Below are positions 11,131 through 21,453 of a stretch of DNA of 64,000 bases, in pieces (position 1 is the first letter of the stretch; each line of letters starts with the position of its first letter). The notes beneath the pieces are model-generated. The model saw nothing but the letters and a program-made list of their open reading frames with translations, was not told where the DNA came from and did not search any database. A program made the translations under genes and the position numbers. This DNA comes from Clostridium kluyveri DSM 555. GTDB taxonomy: Bacteria > Bacillota > Clostridia > Clostridiales > Clostridiaceae. Location of the stretch: the NCBI RefSeq assembly GCF_000016505.1, contig NC_009706.1, positions 434,001 to 498,000 on the forward strand, read 5' to 3'.

Positions 11131-11197
11131 CAATTCATATATCCTGAATATGGTAGGGAAATGTCTGCAGGAAACCATAAATTTCTGAATGTTATTG
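11131..11197 (+). promoter_or_regulatory. candidate variant purine riboswitch aptamer in the guaB leader
   Basis: The segment folds as a three-way junction like the purine riboswitch. P1 pairs 11131-11138 with 11189-11197 around a small internal loop. P2 (tcct/aggg) is capped by loop gaatatgg, and P3 (aggaa/ttct region) is capped by accataaa. The GG of loop 2 and CC of loop 3 are the bases that make the kissing contact in known aptamers. Junction 2/3 reads gtctgc instead of the usual tctacc. The 3' junction lacks the pyrimidine at the base-specificity position (ctga is followed directly by atg). It may therefore be an altered-specificity or degenerate aptamer. A terminator follows, and guaB is the next gene. 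Confidence 0.6.
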
Positions 11198-11215
11198 GAA
11201 TTATTATGGTAAAGT

Positions 11216-11255
11216 CATATTAATTTTCTTTAAGTGAATTTAATATGTTTTTTTT
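11216..11255 (+). terminator. leader terminator of guaB (expression platform)
   Basis: CATATTAA (11216-11223) pairs with TTAATATG (11240-11247), and eight T follow (11248-11255). It lies between the candidate aptamer and the guaB start, the layout of a transcription-terminating purine riboswitch. Confidence 0.75.
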
Positions 11256-11312
11256 ATTACGTTATATTTTAAGAATATTTTATAAAATAATTTAGAATTG
11301 GAGTGATTTTAA

Positions 11313-12767
<1,455 letters not shown>

Positions 12768-12919
12768 TAATATTGTATAATTAAATAAAGAACTATCTGT
12801 TAGTATTTATGACTTTTAATAGTTTATAATATAGGAATAAACTATAATTGATCTTCACAAAATATAAGGATGGATCTAAATAAAAGCAGTTAAGTAAATT
12901 TTACATTGGGAGGACACTA

Positions 12920-14452
12920 ATGGAAAGAGAATTAGTTATTGTAGTTGATTTTGGAGGGCAATATAATCAACTTATAGCAAGAAGAGTGAGAGAAAATAAT
13001 GTATACTGTGAAATAGTCCCTTATACCTATTCTGTAGATAAAATAAAAGAAAAAAACCCCAGAGGAATAATATTTACAGGAGGACCTAATAGTGTATATG
13101 ATGATAATGCTCCTAAAATAAGTGAAGATATATTTGAAATAGGTGTACCGGTTTTAGGTATATGTTATGGTCATCAACTTATATGTACTACACTAGGGGG
13201 GAAAGTTGAAAGTGCACAAGTAAGGGAATATGGAAAAACAGATGTGGTTCTCAATAATAGCAGTGGTTTATTTTCTGGTATAGATAAAAATGAGAGTTGT
13301 TGGATGAGTCATACGGATTTTGTATCATATCCTCCAGAAGGATTTAAAATAATAGGAAAATCAGGAGAAAGCCCTGTAGCTGCTGTAGAGAATATTGATA
13401 AAAAAATATATGGAGTTCAGTTTCATCCAGAAGTTGAACATACCCCTTTTGGTAAAAAGATGCTTTCTAATTTTTTATTTGATATATGTAATTTAAAAGG
13501 AGATTGGTCTATGTCTTCTTTTGTGGATGAAAAGATAAAATCAATAAAAGAAGAAGTTGGAGATAAAAAGGTAATATGTGCCATGTCCGGTGGAGTAGAT
13601 TCTTCAGTGGCAGCAATGATTGTACATAAGGCTGTAGGAAAGCAGCTTACCTGTATATTTGTAGATCATGGTCTTTTAAGAAAAGATGAAGGAGATCAGG
13701 TTGAAGATATATTTAAAAAACAGTTTAATATGAATTTTATAAGAGTAAATGCAGAGAAAAGATTCTTACAAAAGTTAAAAGATATATCCGATCCTGAAAA
13801 GAAGAGAAAAATAATAGGAGAAGAATTTATAAGAGTATTTGAAGAAGAGGCTAAAAAGTTAGGAGAAATAGCTTTTCTGGTCCAAGGAACCATATATCCT
13901 GATGTGGTAGAAAGTGGGCTTGGAACATCTGCTACTATAAAAAGTCATCATAATGTAGGCGGATTACCTGAAGATATGGATTTTAAACTTATAGAGCCTC
14001 TAAGGGAACTATTTAAAGATGAGGTTAGGGCAGTAGGTGAAGAACTTGGTATACCTCATAAATTGGTGTGGAGACAACCATTTCCGGGACCGGGACTTGC
14101 TATAAGAGTTTTAGGAAATATTACAGAGGAAAAGCTTCAAATAACTAGAGATGCAGATGCAATATTTAGAGAAGAAATAGCAAAGGCTAATTTAGATGAA
14201 ACTATATGGCAGTATTTTGCCTGTCTTCCCAACATACGCTCTGTAGGAGTAATGGGGGATGAGAGAACTTATTGCTATACTATTGCATTAAGGGCTGTTA
14301 TATCCACAGATGCCATGACTTCTGACTGGGCTAGAATACCTTATGAAGTTTTAGATAAAGTTTCAAGAAGAATTGTTAATGAAGTTAAAGGAGTAAACAG
14401 GATTGTTTATGATATAACCTCAAAACCTCCTGCTACAATTGAGTGGGAATAA
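12920..14452 (+). CDS. guaA: GMP synthase (glutamine-hydrolysing)
   Basis: This enzyme converts XMP to GMP using glutamine and ATP. The class I glutaminase domain has the catalytic Cys82 in GICYGHQ and His169/Glu171 in FHPEVEH. The ATP pyrophosphatase P-loop is SGGVDSS at 223-229, and the dimerisation domain ends KPPATIEWE. The gene is full length at 510 residues. Its last codons are not ancestral. A 122-bp segment is duplicated 14.9 kb downstream, and the final 28 bases here differ only synonymously from that copy, so the resident 3' end was supplied by the integrated element. The SD is gggagga. Confidence 0.97.
   Translation: MERELVIVVDFGGQYNQLIARRVRENNVYCEIVPYTYSVDKIKEKNPRGIIFTGGPNSVYDDNAPKISEDIFEIGVPVLGICYGHQLICTTLGGKVESAQVREYGKTDVVLNNSSGLFSGIDKNESCWMSHTDFVSYPPEGFKIIGKSGESPVAAVENIDKKIYGVQFHPEVEHTPFGKKMLSNFLFDICNLKGDWSMSSFVDEKIKSIKEEVGDKKVICAMSGGVDSSVAAMIVHKAVGKQLTCIFVDHGLLRKDEGDQVEDIFKKQFNMNFIRVNAEKRFLQKLKDISDPEKKRKIIGEEFIRVFEEEAKKLGEIAFLVQGTIYPDVVESGLGTSATIKSHHNVGGLPEDMDFKLIEPLRELFKDEVRAVGEELGIPHKLVWRQPFPGPGLAIRVLGNITEEKLQITRDADAIFREEIAKANLDETIWQYFACLPNIRSVGVMGDERTYCYTIALRAVISTDAMTSDWARIPYEVLDKVSRRIVNEVKGVNRIVYDITSKPPATIEWE
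14303..14424. repeat. left attachment repeat (attL), inside the guaA 3' end
   Basis: These 122 bases are identical to 29180-29301. Beyond them the two copies diverge: here the coding tail continues with aacctcctgctaca, while the right copy has a synonymous version. Strand exchange must have occurred within the identical block. A tyrosine recombinase gene lies 130 bases to the right. Confidence 0.9.
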
Positions 14453-14497
14453 CACAGAATGGCTTAAACCCTAGATATATCAATAAAATAAGTTAAT

Positions 14498-14547
14498 AAA
14501 AGTGTTTATGAAAAGTGTTGTTAAATTAGTTTTTCATAAGCACTTTT
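14498..14547 (+). terminator. intrinsic terminator after guaA
   Basis: aaaagtgtttatgaaaa (14498-14514) pairs with ttttcataagcactttt (14531-14547), and the T run continues past the stem. Related hairpins precede the two integrase remnants at 29401 and 33416, so it belongs to the element's left-end module. Confidence 0.85.
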
Positions 14548-14579
14548 TTGATGTTTTTTAATAAAAAATAAGGGTGGTC

Positions 14580-15551
14580 ATGAAATTGAAAAAAGGTATA
14601 TCAAAAGGAAAGCAATTATTCAAAAATGAAAGCCAAATTATTAAAAAAACATACCAAGAAGCATTTAAGGAATACATTGCTATTTCTAAGGTTAGAGGAT
14701 TATCGGAAGATACAATAAAAACTTATTATTATCACAATAAATATTTTTGTGAATTTCTAGGAAAAAATAAAAATTGCGGTGGCTTAGATGTCAAAACAAT
14801 AGAATCATACGTACTTTTTTTACAGGAAAAAGGTATGAAAGGGACTACCATTAACAGTTATTTACAAAACATATCGCCAGTTTTAAAGTATTGTATGAAA
14901 AAAGGATATATTTTTGAATATTTCAATATACCCTATGTTAAAGTACAACAAGAACATAAAGAAATTTTTACAGAAGATGAACTTAACACACTTTTACAAC
15001 CTCCTAAAAGTAAAGATTTTGTAAGTATTAGAGTATATACTTGTGTTTGGTTATTAGCTAGTACGGGATTAAGAGCCAGTGAATTAAGGCACTTAAAAGT
15101 CAATAATTTAAATATGATAGATAGAATAATAACTTGTAATTATACTAAAAACAAAAAAGCTAGATATCTTCCAATAAGTAGTTCTCTTTATGAAGTTTTA
15201 GACAATTACTTAAATTTAAGAAAAGGTGATGGTGAAGACTACTTATTTCCGACTGTATATGGAGATATTTTAAGCCGAACTTCTCTACAAAAAGGCATAG
15301 TTAAATATTGCCATCAAAGAGGGATTAAAAAAAGTGGAATTCACATATATAGACACACATTTATTACTCGTTCAGTTGAAAAGAATGTATCTCCACTTAT
15401 ACTAAAAAATATTACAGGTCACGCGACTTTCAAACAATTGAACAATTATTATAATTCAAGAATGTCAAGCATGGTTGAAGTTATAGATAACATTGCCCCT
15501 CAATTAAATAAAAAAGAAAATCATTTTAAAAAGAGAGGAGGTAGAAAATAA
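14580..15551 (+). CDS. int: tyrosine recombinase (integrase)
   Basis: This site-specific recombinase is probably responsible for insertion into guaA. The N-terminal SAM-like core-binding domain spans about residues 25-110. The catalytic domain shows the first arginine in STGLRASELRHL, a lysine in TKNKKARYLP, HIYRHTF (H-x-x-R) and GHATFKQLNNYY, which holds the final histidine and nucleophile tyrosine. The length is about 323 residues. The ATG at 14580 and a GTG at 14574 are both possible beside the aaggg SD. The gene ends in a one-base overlap with the next. No excisionase is recognisable nearby. Confidence 0.92.
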   Translation: MKLKKGISKGKQLFKNESQIIKKTYQEAFKEYIAISKVRGLSEDTIKTYYYHNKYFCEFLGKNKNCGGLDVKTIESYVLFLQEKGMKGTTINSYLQNISPVLKYCMKKGYIFEYFNIPYVKVQQEHKEIFTEDELNTLLQPPKSKDFVSIRVYTCVWLLASTGLRASELRHLKVNNLNMIDRIITCNYTKNKKARYLPISSSLYEVLDNYLNLRKGDGEDYLFPTVYGDILSRTSLQKGIVKYCHQRGIKKSGIHIYRHTFITRSVEKNVSPLILKNITGHATFKQLNNYYNSRMSSMVEVIDNIAPQLNKKENHFKKRGGRK

Positions 15552-15922
15552 TGGCTAAAAAAAGAGAAGAAATAAATGTAGATAAAATTATATTTAAGCC
15601 ATTAAATGGTTTTGTTGACCCAGGTTCTACCCCTTATACCGAAAATTATAGAGATTTAATATTAAGAAATTATGAGAGTTACGAGAAAGACGACAAAAAG
15701 AGATGTCATTTATTTACTAAGTACTTTCAATACCATATTTGGAATTTTGGAGAAATACCAAGTTATGATAAATTAAAAGAGTATTTGGAAATTAAGACAG
15801 ATAAAGCTTTTAATAAATATATTGTTGCTATAAATAAGCATTGGCATTGGGTAGAAACAATTTATATTAAACCTAAGTGGAAAATTAGATTTAAAAAAAT
15901 GAGATTGCAGGTTAGGGGGTAG
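15551..15922 (+). CDS. hypothetical protein translationally coupled to the integrase
   Basis: I do not recognise this 123-residue basic protein. It starts at the ATG overlapping the integrase stop (TAATG), so it is probably co-translated. It is rich in lysine, tyrosine and tryptophan (for example HWHWVETIYIKPKWKIRFKK), with no signal peptide or membrane segment. The position immediately after int suggests a recombination-directionality or accessory integrase function, which is guesswork. The next gene follows after 6 bases. Confidence 0.7.
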   Translation: MAKKREEINVDKIIFKPLNGFVDPGSTPYTENYRDLILRNYESYEKDDKKRCHLFTKYFQYHIWNFGEIPSYDKLKEYLEIKTDKAFNKYIVAINKHWHWVETIYIKPKWKIRFKKMRLQVRG

Positions 15923-15928
15923 AAGGTA

Positions 15929-16486
15929 ATGTTATTGAGTGAACAGTTAAAAGAAAAACTTAGAAACGAATTCATGCCCATCAAAACATTGAAAATTTTT
16001 AGTAATGCAGATGCTTTAAATCTTAAAATATCCTTCGTAAACTCCCTCTCAAAGGGCATAAGAGGTACTTGTAGTAGAATATTGGATTTCTTTGAAGGAA
16101 GGGTTAATACCGATGATACTAAAGATAACTATATGATTTGTTATGCCAGCCAACAACAAATAGCTGAGGAATTAAAGCTAAGTAGAGAATGGATATCTAA
16201 TTGTATAAATAAGATGAGTGAAAAAGAGAACTGTATTTTTACAAAGGTTAGACAAGGATTAAATAAGGCAAATTATTATATTATGGGGAAGAAAAAGGAA
16301 TTAGTGGATTTATTAAAACAAATATATAAAGCACAACAGGAAGAAGCTAAAATTAAAAATGCAGAAAAACAGGACAAGCAAAAGAAGGAATATAAAAAAT
16401 ATAACAATGGTACTAATTTTAAACAAAGAACATATGACTTTGAAAAGTTAGAAAAGCAATTATTAGGGTGGGAAGACATAGAATAA
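15929..16486 (+). CDS. helix-turn-helix DNA-binding protein of the element
   Basis: This is a 185-residue protein with a winged-helix/HTH segment around residues 65-115: ASQQQIAEELKLSREWISNCINKM followed by a beta-wing-like FTKVRQGLNKANYYIM. The pattern resembles the HTH_36-type domains of replication-initiation or plasmid/phage regulatory proteins. The C-terminal third is a charged, lysine-rich helical tail. It lies in an int-orf-HTH operon (6-base gap). It may regulate the integrase or replicate the excised element; the sequence does not decide. Confidence 0.7.
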   Translation: MLLSEQLKEKLRNEFMPIKTLKIFSNADALNLKISFVNSLSKGIRGTCSRILDFFEGRVNTDDTKDNYMICYASQQQIAEELKLSREWISNCINKMSEKENCIFTKVRQGLNKANYYIMGKKKELVDLLKQIYKAQQEEAKIKNAEKQDKQKKEYKKYNNGTNFKQRTYDFEKLEKQLLGWEDIE

Positions 16487-17039
16487 AAGTACAAAAAGTT
16501 AAAGAGATTATATAAGTTGCACCCCATATAATCTCAACACATACACAATAATATATTATTAAATATATTATATCACTATTTTTAAAAGATTTCATCAAAA
16601 ATTTTTTAAATTTTAGGTTTATTAAAGTCAACCTTTTTTAGATAAAAATTTAAAAGGGTTTATTTGCTATTCAGAAAAATATGCATGTCTTATAAAATAT
16701 TAAAGAACAATTCTTAAATAATAGCAACTCTAAAGTGTAATACCTATCTTTATACGTTAAATTTCCAATTTCATTATTAAAATCCTCAAAATTGACCTTG
16801 TTTATTTCTGGATGTGAACTGTAGTTTTGAGAAATGATAATGTCAGTTTACAACCAAAAGTGAATAAGGATTTAAATCAAGATGTTAGTGTGAAAATACG
16901 GAAATATATATACTTCTATATCTATATTTTTAATATTAATTGTTAATAGCAGGCGATATATATTTGGATGATAATAACATATTATTCAGATAAATATTAA
17001 TGGTATAATGGCTTAAGAACCGTAAGGAAGTGATTGAAG
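16487..17039. other. non-coding region with an inverted repeat
   Basis: About 550 very AT-rich bases hold no convincing gene. An inverted repeat gagattatat (16504-16513) / atataatctc (16526-16535) lies just after the HTH gene and could form a weak terminator or an operator. A TATAAT box at 17004-17009 lies 31 bases before the next start, but no good -35 is visible. Confidence 0.5.
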
Positions 17040-17270
17040 ATGAATTGCATTTTATGTAAAGGAGATTTAATACAAGGTAAAGCCAATCATATTGTCGATT
17101 TAAACGAAAATATTATTATAATTAAAAATGTTCCGGCCAAAGTTTGTAAACAATGTGGAGAATATTTTCTTGAAAATGATATTGCCTTAAAGGTAGAGAA
17201 AATAGTAGAAGAAGCTAAGAAGAATAAAGCTGAGATATTGGTTATTAATTATTCTGAAGTAGCTGCTTAA
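17040..17270 (+). CDS. YgiT-type zinc-finger (MqsA N-domain-like) protein
   Basis: This 76-residue protein has two CxxC knuckles (CILC and CKQCGEYF) separated by about 35 residues, the YgiT/MqsA N-terminal zinc finger found in many small antitoxins. I start it at the ATG at 17040 behind taaggaag; an upstream TTG is also in frame. Such proteins usually sit next to a DUF4258 or MqsR toxin. None is visible here, so this is an orphan antitoxin-like gene. It is followed 20 bases later by a receiver-like gene. Confidence 0.8.
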   Translation: MNCILCKGDLIQGKANHIVDLNENIIIIKNVPAKVCKQCGEYFLENDIALKVEKIVEEAKKNKAEILVINYSEVAA

Positions 17271-17290
17271 AAAAGGATTGAAATAAAAAT

Positions 17291-17653
17291 ATGAAAGAAA
17301 AAATAAATCTGTATTTAGATGACCTACGAGATTGTCCAGAAAATTTTATATTAGCAAAAACTATAGAAGAAGCAATATATTATTTGGAAAACTATAAGGT
17401 TGAAATTCTATCACTTGACCACGATTTAGGAGAAGATGAAAAAGGTAATTTGTTACCAACAGGGTATGATTTAGTTAAATATATGTGTGAACAAGGATTA
17501 AGAGCCGATAAAATATATGTGCATACTAATAACCCCTGTGGTAGATTGAATATGTATGAGACATTAATAGGGGCACAAAGAAGAGGATTCATAGATACAG
17601 ATATTGAAATTTATAATCGTCCAGTAGTGCCAAATAAATATACAGAAAGGTAA
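17291..17653 (+). CDS. cyclic-phosphate-processing receiver-like (cREC) protein
   Basis: This 120-residue protein has the fold and motifs of the stand-alone cREC family: LYLDDLRDCP at the N-terminus, LSLDHDLGED in the middle, and IYVHTNNPCGRLNM near the end. The acidic and histidine residues suggest a metal site rather than ordinary phospho-aspartate signalling. The family is proposed to process cyclic phosphate ends of RNA or nucleotides, and is common in phages and RNA-repair or defence contexts. Function here is inferred from family only. It sits between the zinc-finger gene and a small gene 6 bases downstream. Confidence 0.75.
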   Translation: MKEKINLYLDDLRDCPENFILAKTIEEAIYYLENYKVEILSLDHDLGEDEKGNLLPTGYDLVKYMCEQGLRADKIYVHTNNPCGRLNMYETLIGAQRRGFIDTDIEIYNRPVVPNKYTER

Positions 17654-17659
17654 ATATAT

Positions 17660-17998
17660 ATGGATTTTAAACAAGATAAAAAAGGAGAATATGAATATAA
17701 AACAGCTAAACAGATGAAAGAGTTAGCAGATCAAGAGAATGTTAAACTGTTAGACATTGAAAAAGAAACTGAAAAAGCACTAAGAAAAATATTAGATATG
17801 ATTGAAATGATGGCCCAAAAGGGAGATTACTCTACGAGTTATATGTGCAATAAAGCTGAATCTAGTGTTGTAGGTAATGTGATTCAAGAACTTCAAAATT
17901 TGGGATTTAGAACACAGTTGCTAGAACTTAGTGGTACTAAAGTAATAAGTATTAAGTGGGATTTAAAAGATAATGTTGAAGAAAAGAATAACAATTGA
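17660..17998 (+). CDS. hypothetical element protein
   Basis: I do not recognise this 112-residue, soluble, highly charged protein (TAKQMKELADQENVKLL...). It is probably co-transcribed with the cREC gene (6-base gap) and ends at a hairpin terminator. A decayed copy of its 3' part is found at 35762-35826, again followed by the same promoter-like sequence. This module was therefore present twice in the region. Confidence 0.6.
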   Translation: MDFKQDKKGEYEYKTAKQMKELADQENVKLLDIEKETEKALRKILDMIEMMAQKGDYSTSYMCNKAESSVVGNVIQELQNLGFRTQLLELSGTKVISIKWDLKDNVEEKNNN

Positions 17999-18017
17999 AT
18001 GTTAATAGAAAAAAGTT

Positions 18018-18064
18018 AAAAGAGCTATTAGCGAGATAGTATGACTAAGAGTTCTTTTATTTTT
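18018..18064 (+). terminator. intrinsic terminator
   Basis: aaaagagctattag (18018-18031) pairs imperfectly with ctaagagttctttt (18045-18058), followed by a T-rich run. Confidence 0.7.
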
Positions 18065-18237
18065 TAGGCATTTAAATAAAATATAATAAATAAAGGTCAA
18101 TAATATATATATGAGTAGATAATGTTATAATTTACTTAGAAGTTAATTAGGAATCTAATAATAATAATTAATGATGTAATAATGCCATTTTAAAATTAAT
18201 TATATTTGAAATAGTAACTTGTAGGGGGATTTTTAAC

Positions 18238-19236
18238 ATGTCTAAGATTCATATAAGGAATTTAGAAATTATGCGAAAAATTAAAGAAGGGGTAGAACTT
18301 GAGGAATTAGCTAAAGAGTATAAAATGTCTGATTCAGCAATTATTTCTATAATTAGGAAGTATGAAGAATTAGAAGCTTATTCTAATGAAATGGAGAACT
18401 TAAAAGCAAATAATAAAATGAATGAAGAAACAGAACTATATGATTTGTGTAAATTATTAAAATTTCATACTCATAGTATTAATGCTTTAATACATAAAAA
18501 CATTAGAAGTGTTGATAAACTTCTATCATTAAGTCAAGAAGAATTCTATGCGATAAAAAACCTTGGAAAAGTAAGTCAAAAATATATAAAAGAATGTATA
18601 AGTGAATATAAAGAAAAAATAAAACAACATTCTAATACGAATGATAATTCTAATAAAAATGAAGTAATAGAAGAAGTTAATATTGAAGAATCTGAACTTG
18701 AAAGATCTATAAATAATCAAGTAAGAGGTGTGGGAGCCAATAGAGAGTATATTTATAAACTTATTGAATATGTAAATAATGGGAAAAGTGATTTGGGATT
18801 TTTGCAAAAAGAAATAGGCAAAGAATTTGAGAGGATAGAAAGTGTAAACAAAGAATTACTGGAAACCTTAATAAATTTATATATGGCTAGAGTTATGCCT
18901 TGGGCAGATAATGCAAGAAGATATAAAGTTGATATGGAATGGAGATTACAGTGCCTATTGTATAAATACAATAATGATGATGGAACTATTTCACAAGATG
19001 GGTTATTGGAAATCATGGTTAAAAGAGATATAAATGATGGTAAACTTAAGGAAGCTCAGAGTAAAGTAATTACAGCAGTAAATTCACGTAAATCAAAACG
19101 AAGTTATGAAATTGCAGTATTCTTTTATGAGCAGATCGATAAATGGGATGAAGATAAACTTGCTAAGTGTAACTTTTCAAAACAAAAAATAAAAGAAGGA
19201 TTAAAGTTTGTAAAAAAATTATATGAGCAGGGTTAA
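18238..19236 (+). CDS. HTH protein with an RNA-polymerase alpha-CTD-like domain
   Basis: This is a 332-residue protein. Residues 8-50 form an HTH (MRKIKEGVELEELAKEYKMS... SIIRKY). Residues 64-125 match the helix-hairpin-helix fold of the RNA polymerase alpha C-terminal domain (LCKLLKFHTHSINALIHKNI, then SVDKLLSLSQEEFYAIKNLG). An acidic, asparagine-rich linker follows, then a helical C-terminal half of unknown type. The SD is gtaggggg. The last 14 bases overlap the next gene. It may be a transcription factor that mimics alpha-CTD contacts; that role is inferred. Confidence 0.7.
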   Translation: MSKIHIRNLEIMRKIKEGVELEELAKEYKMSDSAIISIIRKYEELEAYSNEMENLKANNKMNEETELYDLCKLLKFHTHSINALIHKNIRSVDKLLSLSQEEFYAIKNLGKVSQKYIKECISEYKEKIKQHSNTNDNSNKNEVIEEVNIEESELERSINNQVRGVGANREYIYKLIEYVNNGKSDLGFLQKEIGKEFERIESVNKELLETLINLYMARVMPWADNARRYKVDMEWRLQCLLYKYNNDDGTISQDGLLEIMVKRDINDGKLKEAQSKVITAVNSRKSKRSYEIAVFFYEQIDKWDEDKLAKCNFSKQKIKEGLKFVKKLYEQG

Positions 19237-19768
19237 TTTATTTGCTTGTAAATATTTGGGAATAAAAGAAATACCTTATGAAAGGATTGAATTTAAAGAT
19301 GAGAATGAGGAATTAGAAAGATTATTGCTAGAAAATTTTTATAGAGAAAAGACATTTGTTCAGAAAATGAAGGAAGCTGAATTGTGGGAGGATATAGTCA
19401 GAATTAAAGCTGAAGAAAGAAGATTAGCAAATTTAAAACAAAATACCGAAGGGGACATTGGTCTTCCTCGGAAAAACACAAAAAATGAACAAGGTAAAAC
19501 TAGTGATATAGTAGCAGAAAAGATAGGAACTAGTGGGAAAACATACGCTAGAGCTAAATCAGCCTTTAAAGAAATAAAGAGGTTAGAAAGTGAAGGTAAA
19601 GAACAAGACGCAAAGTTTTTAATAACTATATTGAATGAAAATGTTAGAGGGGCAAAGGATATTGCTAAATCAAATAAAATATCTCACACTCTCATACAAA
19701 CTAATATACCGCAGTTAATCAGCATACTTCTGGTGATACTACATCTAGTGAAAAAATTAAAGAATTAA
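19223..19768 (+). pseudogene. ParB-like partition/regulatory protein, truncated and fused
   Basis: Residues about 25-160 resemble the middle of phage/plasmid ParB-like proteins: ENEELERLLLENFYREKTFVQKMKEAE, the R-rich helix, then an HTH in KTSDIVAEKIGTSGKTYARAK. The usual N-terminal ParB nuclease strand is mostly missing. The last 28 residues (from about SHTLIQTNIPQ) are out-of-frame sequence derived from the neighbouring tape-measure remnant. A deletion has therefore joined the two genes near 19690-19710. The start overlaps the previous gene by 14 bases. Probably non-functional or altered. Confidence 0.65.
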
Positions 19769-21417
19769 ATAATAATTTAGATGAATTAAAAACAACTCTA
19801 AGTGAATTAGAAAAAAATGTAATTGATACCAGAAATTCGATTTCTGAATTAGCAAATACAATAACAGATAAAATAAAACAGGTTATTCAAAAGAATAATG
19901 AGATATATAAGGAAGAATTAGAAAAGAATAAGAAATTATTTACTGATGCTATAGATGATGAGATTGAAAAATTAGATGAAGCACAAAAGAAATTACAGAA
20001 TAATGAAACCAATCAGGAAAATATTTCAAATGTTGTTCAATTACAGAAACAGTTAAATGCCTTAGATTTAAGGGCTGATGATGAAGCAAAAGCAAAAAAG
20101 TCAGAAATACAAAAAGAATTAGATGAAGCAAATAAAAAATTAAGGGAAGATACCCAAAATCAAAATATAGAAGCTAGAAAAGATGCATTAAATAAAGCTA
20201 AATCTGATTATGAAAAATTAGTAGAGTCTTATAATGAATCTATAGATGCATCCAACACAGATGAAGTAATAAATAAACAAGCTTCACAAGCATTAATAAA
20301 TGGTTATTTAGTAGATTCTGAAGGTAATAAAATAGATTTAGAAACAGCATTGCTTAATTTTGAAGATAGATTTGGTGAAGGTTTAACAGCAATAGGAAAT
20401 AAAATAAAGACGGAATTAATAGATCAATTAAAAGAAGTTAAAAATTTATTAAATGAATTTGGAACTTTAGATGCGACTAAGATAGCTATGTCTAATAATA
20501 TAAAAAGTGTATATGGTACTGGAGTAGATTTAGAAAACGCAAAAGCTATATTAGGAACAGATGGATATAGGTATGTAGATACTGATTTGGTATCTCCTGT
20601 AGATTTAGAACCTAAAAAAGGTGATATTTCATTAGGTGGAGTTATTCCTTCTAATTTATTAAATGGTGCAACTAATTTAACTGGTGCTGATAGATATAAA
20701 ACGGAACAGATGATTCAAATGTATGCTGATTCTACTAATGGTAAGTATTCTACAGTATCAGAATATAATGAAAATACATTAAATGAATATATAAAACAAA
20801 GATCCAACGATAAAGGAACAGTATATGCTAGTGGAACGGATTTAGAAAATGCAAAGAAATATTTATCTAATTTTGGATATAGTTTTATAGATACAACTGA
20901 TGTAAGTAAGATGAACTTAACATCTAATGATGTAGTTGTGGGTGGAGTAGGAGTAATGAAAGGAATATCAGAAGCTTTAGAAGCTAACGCCACATGGTTA
21001 TGGGGTATGAATAGGACTGAAACTGAACAGGATATTATAAGTTATGCTAAGAAACTAACAAATTATCCCGTTAATACAATAGGTTATGCAGATGGTGGAA
21101 TTGCTGATTTTACAGGATTTACAATGGTTCATGGTAGTAAAAGTAGACCAGAAACAGTATTAAATTATGAACAGGGAGAGAATCTACACAGTTTCTTAAC
21201 AGACATTCCTGCTTTAAGTAAAAATGTAATGGATCAAGTATATAATAGGTTTGCTGGTATAGGAAAGTTTAATCCATTGAAATTACAAATGGATACAGGA
21301 GATGGAGGTATTGTAAATAATAGTGTTAATTTTAATGTTGATAAAATGCAAGGAACAACAGAAGAAGCAAGAAGTTTTGCAAATAAAGCAATGAATTTTA
21401 TAAGGAAGCAAGGATAA
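19705..21417 (+). pseudogene. phage tail tape-measure protein, C-terminal remnant
   Basis: An open frame without its own start runs from 19705, just after the deletion joint, to 21417; an internal ATG occurs at 20350. The first 200 residues are coiled coil (KIKELNNNLDELKTT and similar). Two related 85-residue units follow (about 20502-20745 and 20817-21063) with pattern VYxxGxDLENAKxxL, GY, DT, V, GG, RxxTE. They look like half CWB2 cell-wall-binding repeats. The end (DGGIADFTGFTMVHGSKSRPE then EQG...) is the classic tape-measure C-terminus. The N-terminal several hundred residues are lost. Confidence 0.75.
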
Positions 21418-21453
21418 TTTCTTTGCTTTCTTTATTTATTAAAGGAGGGTTTT

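Noticed and set aside
20502-21063. Repeated units in the tape-measure region as a CRISPR-like or DNA-level repeat
   Set aside because: The similarity is at protein level with an 80-90 codon spacing and diverged DNA; no short regularly spaced DNA repeats exist here or elsewhere in the window.
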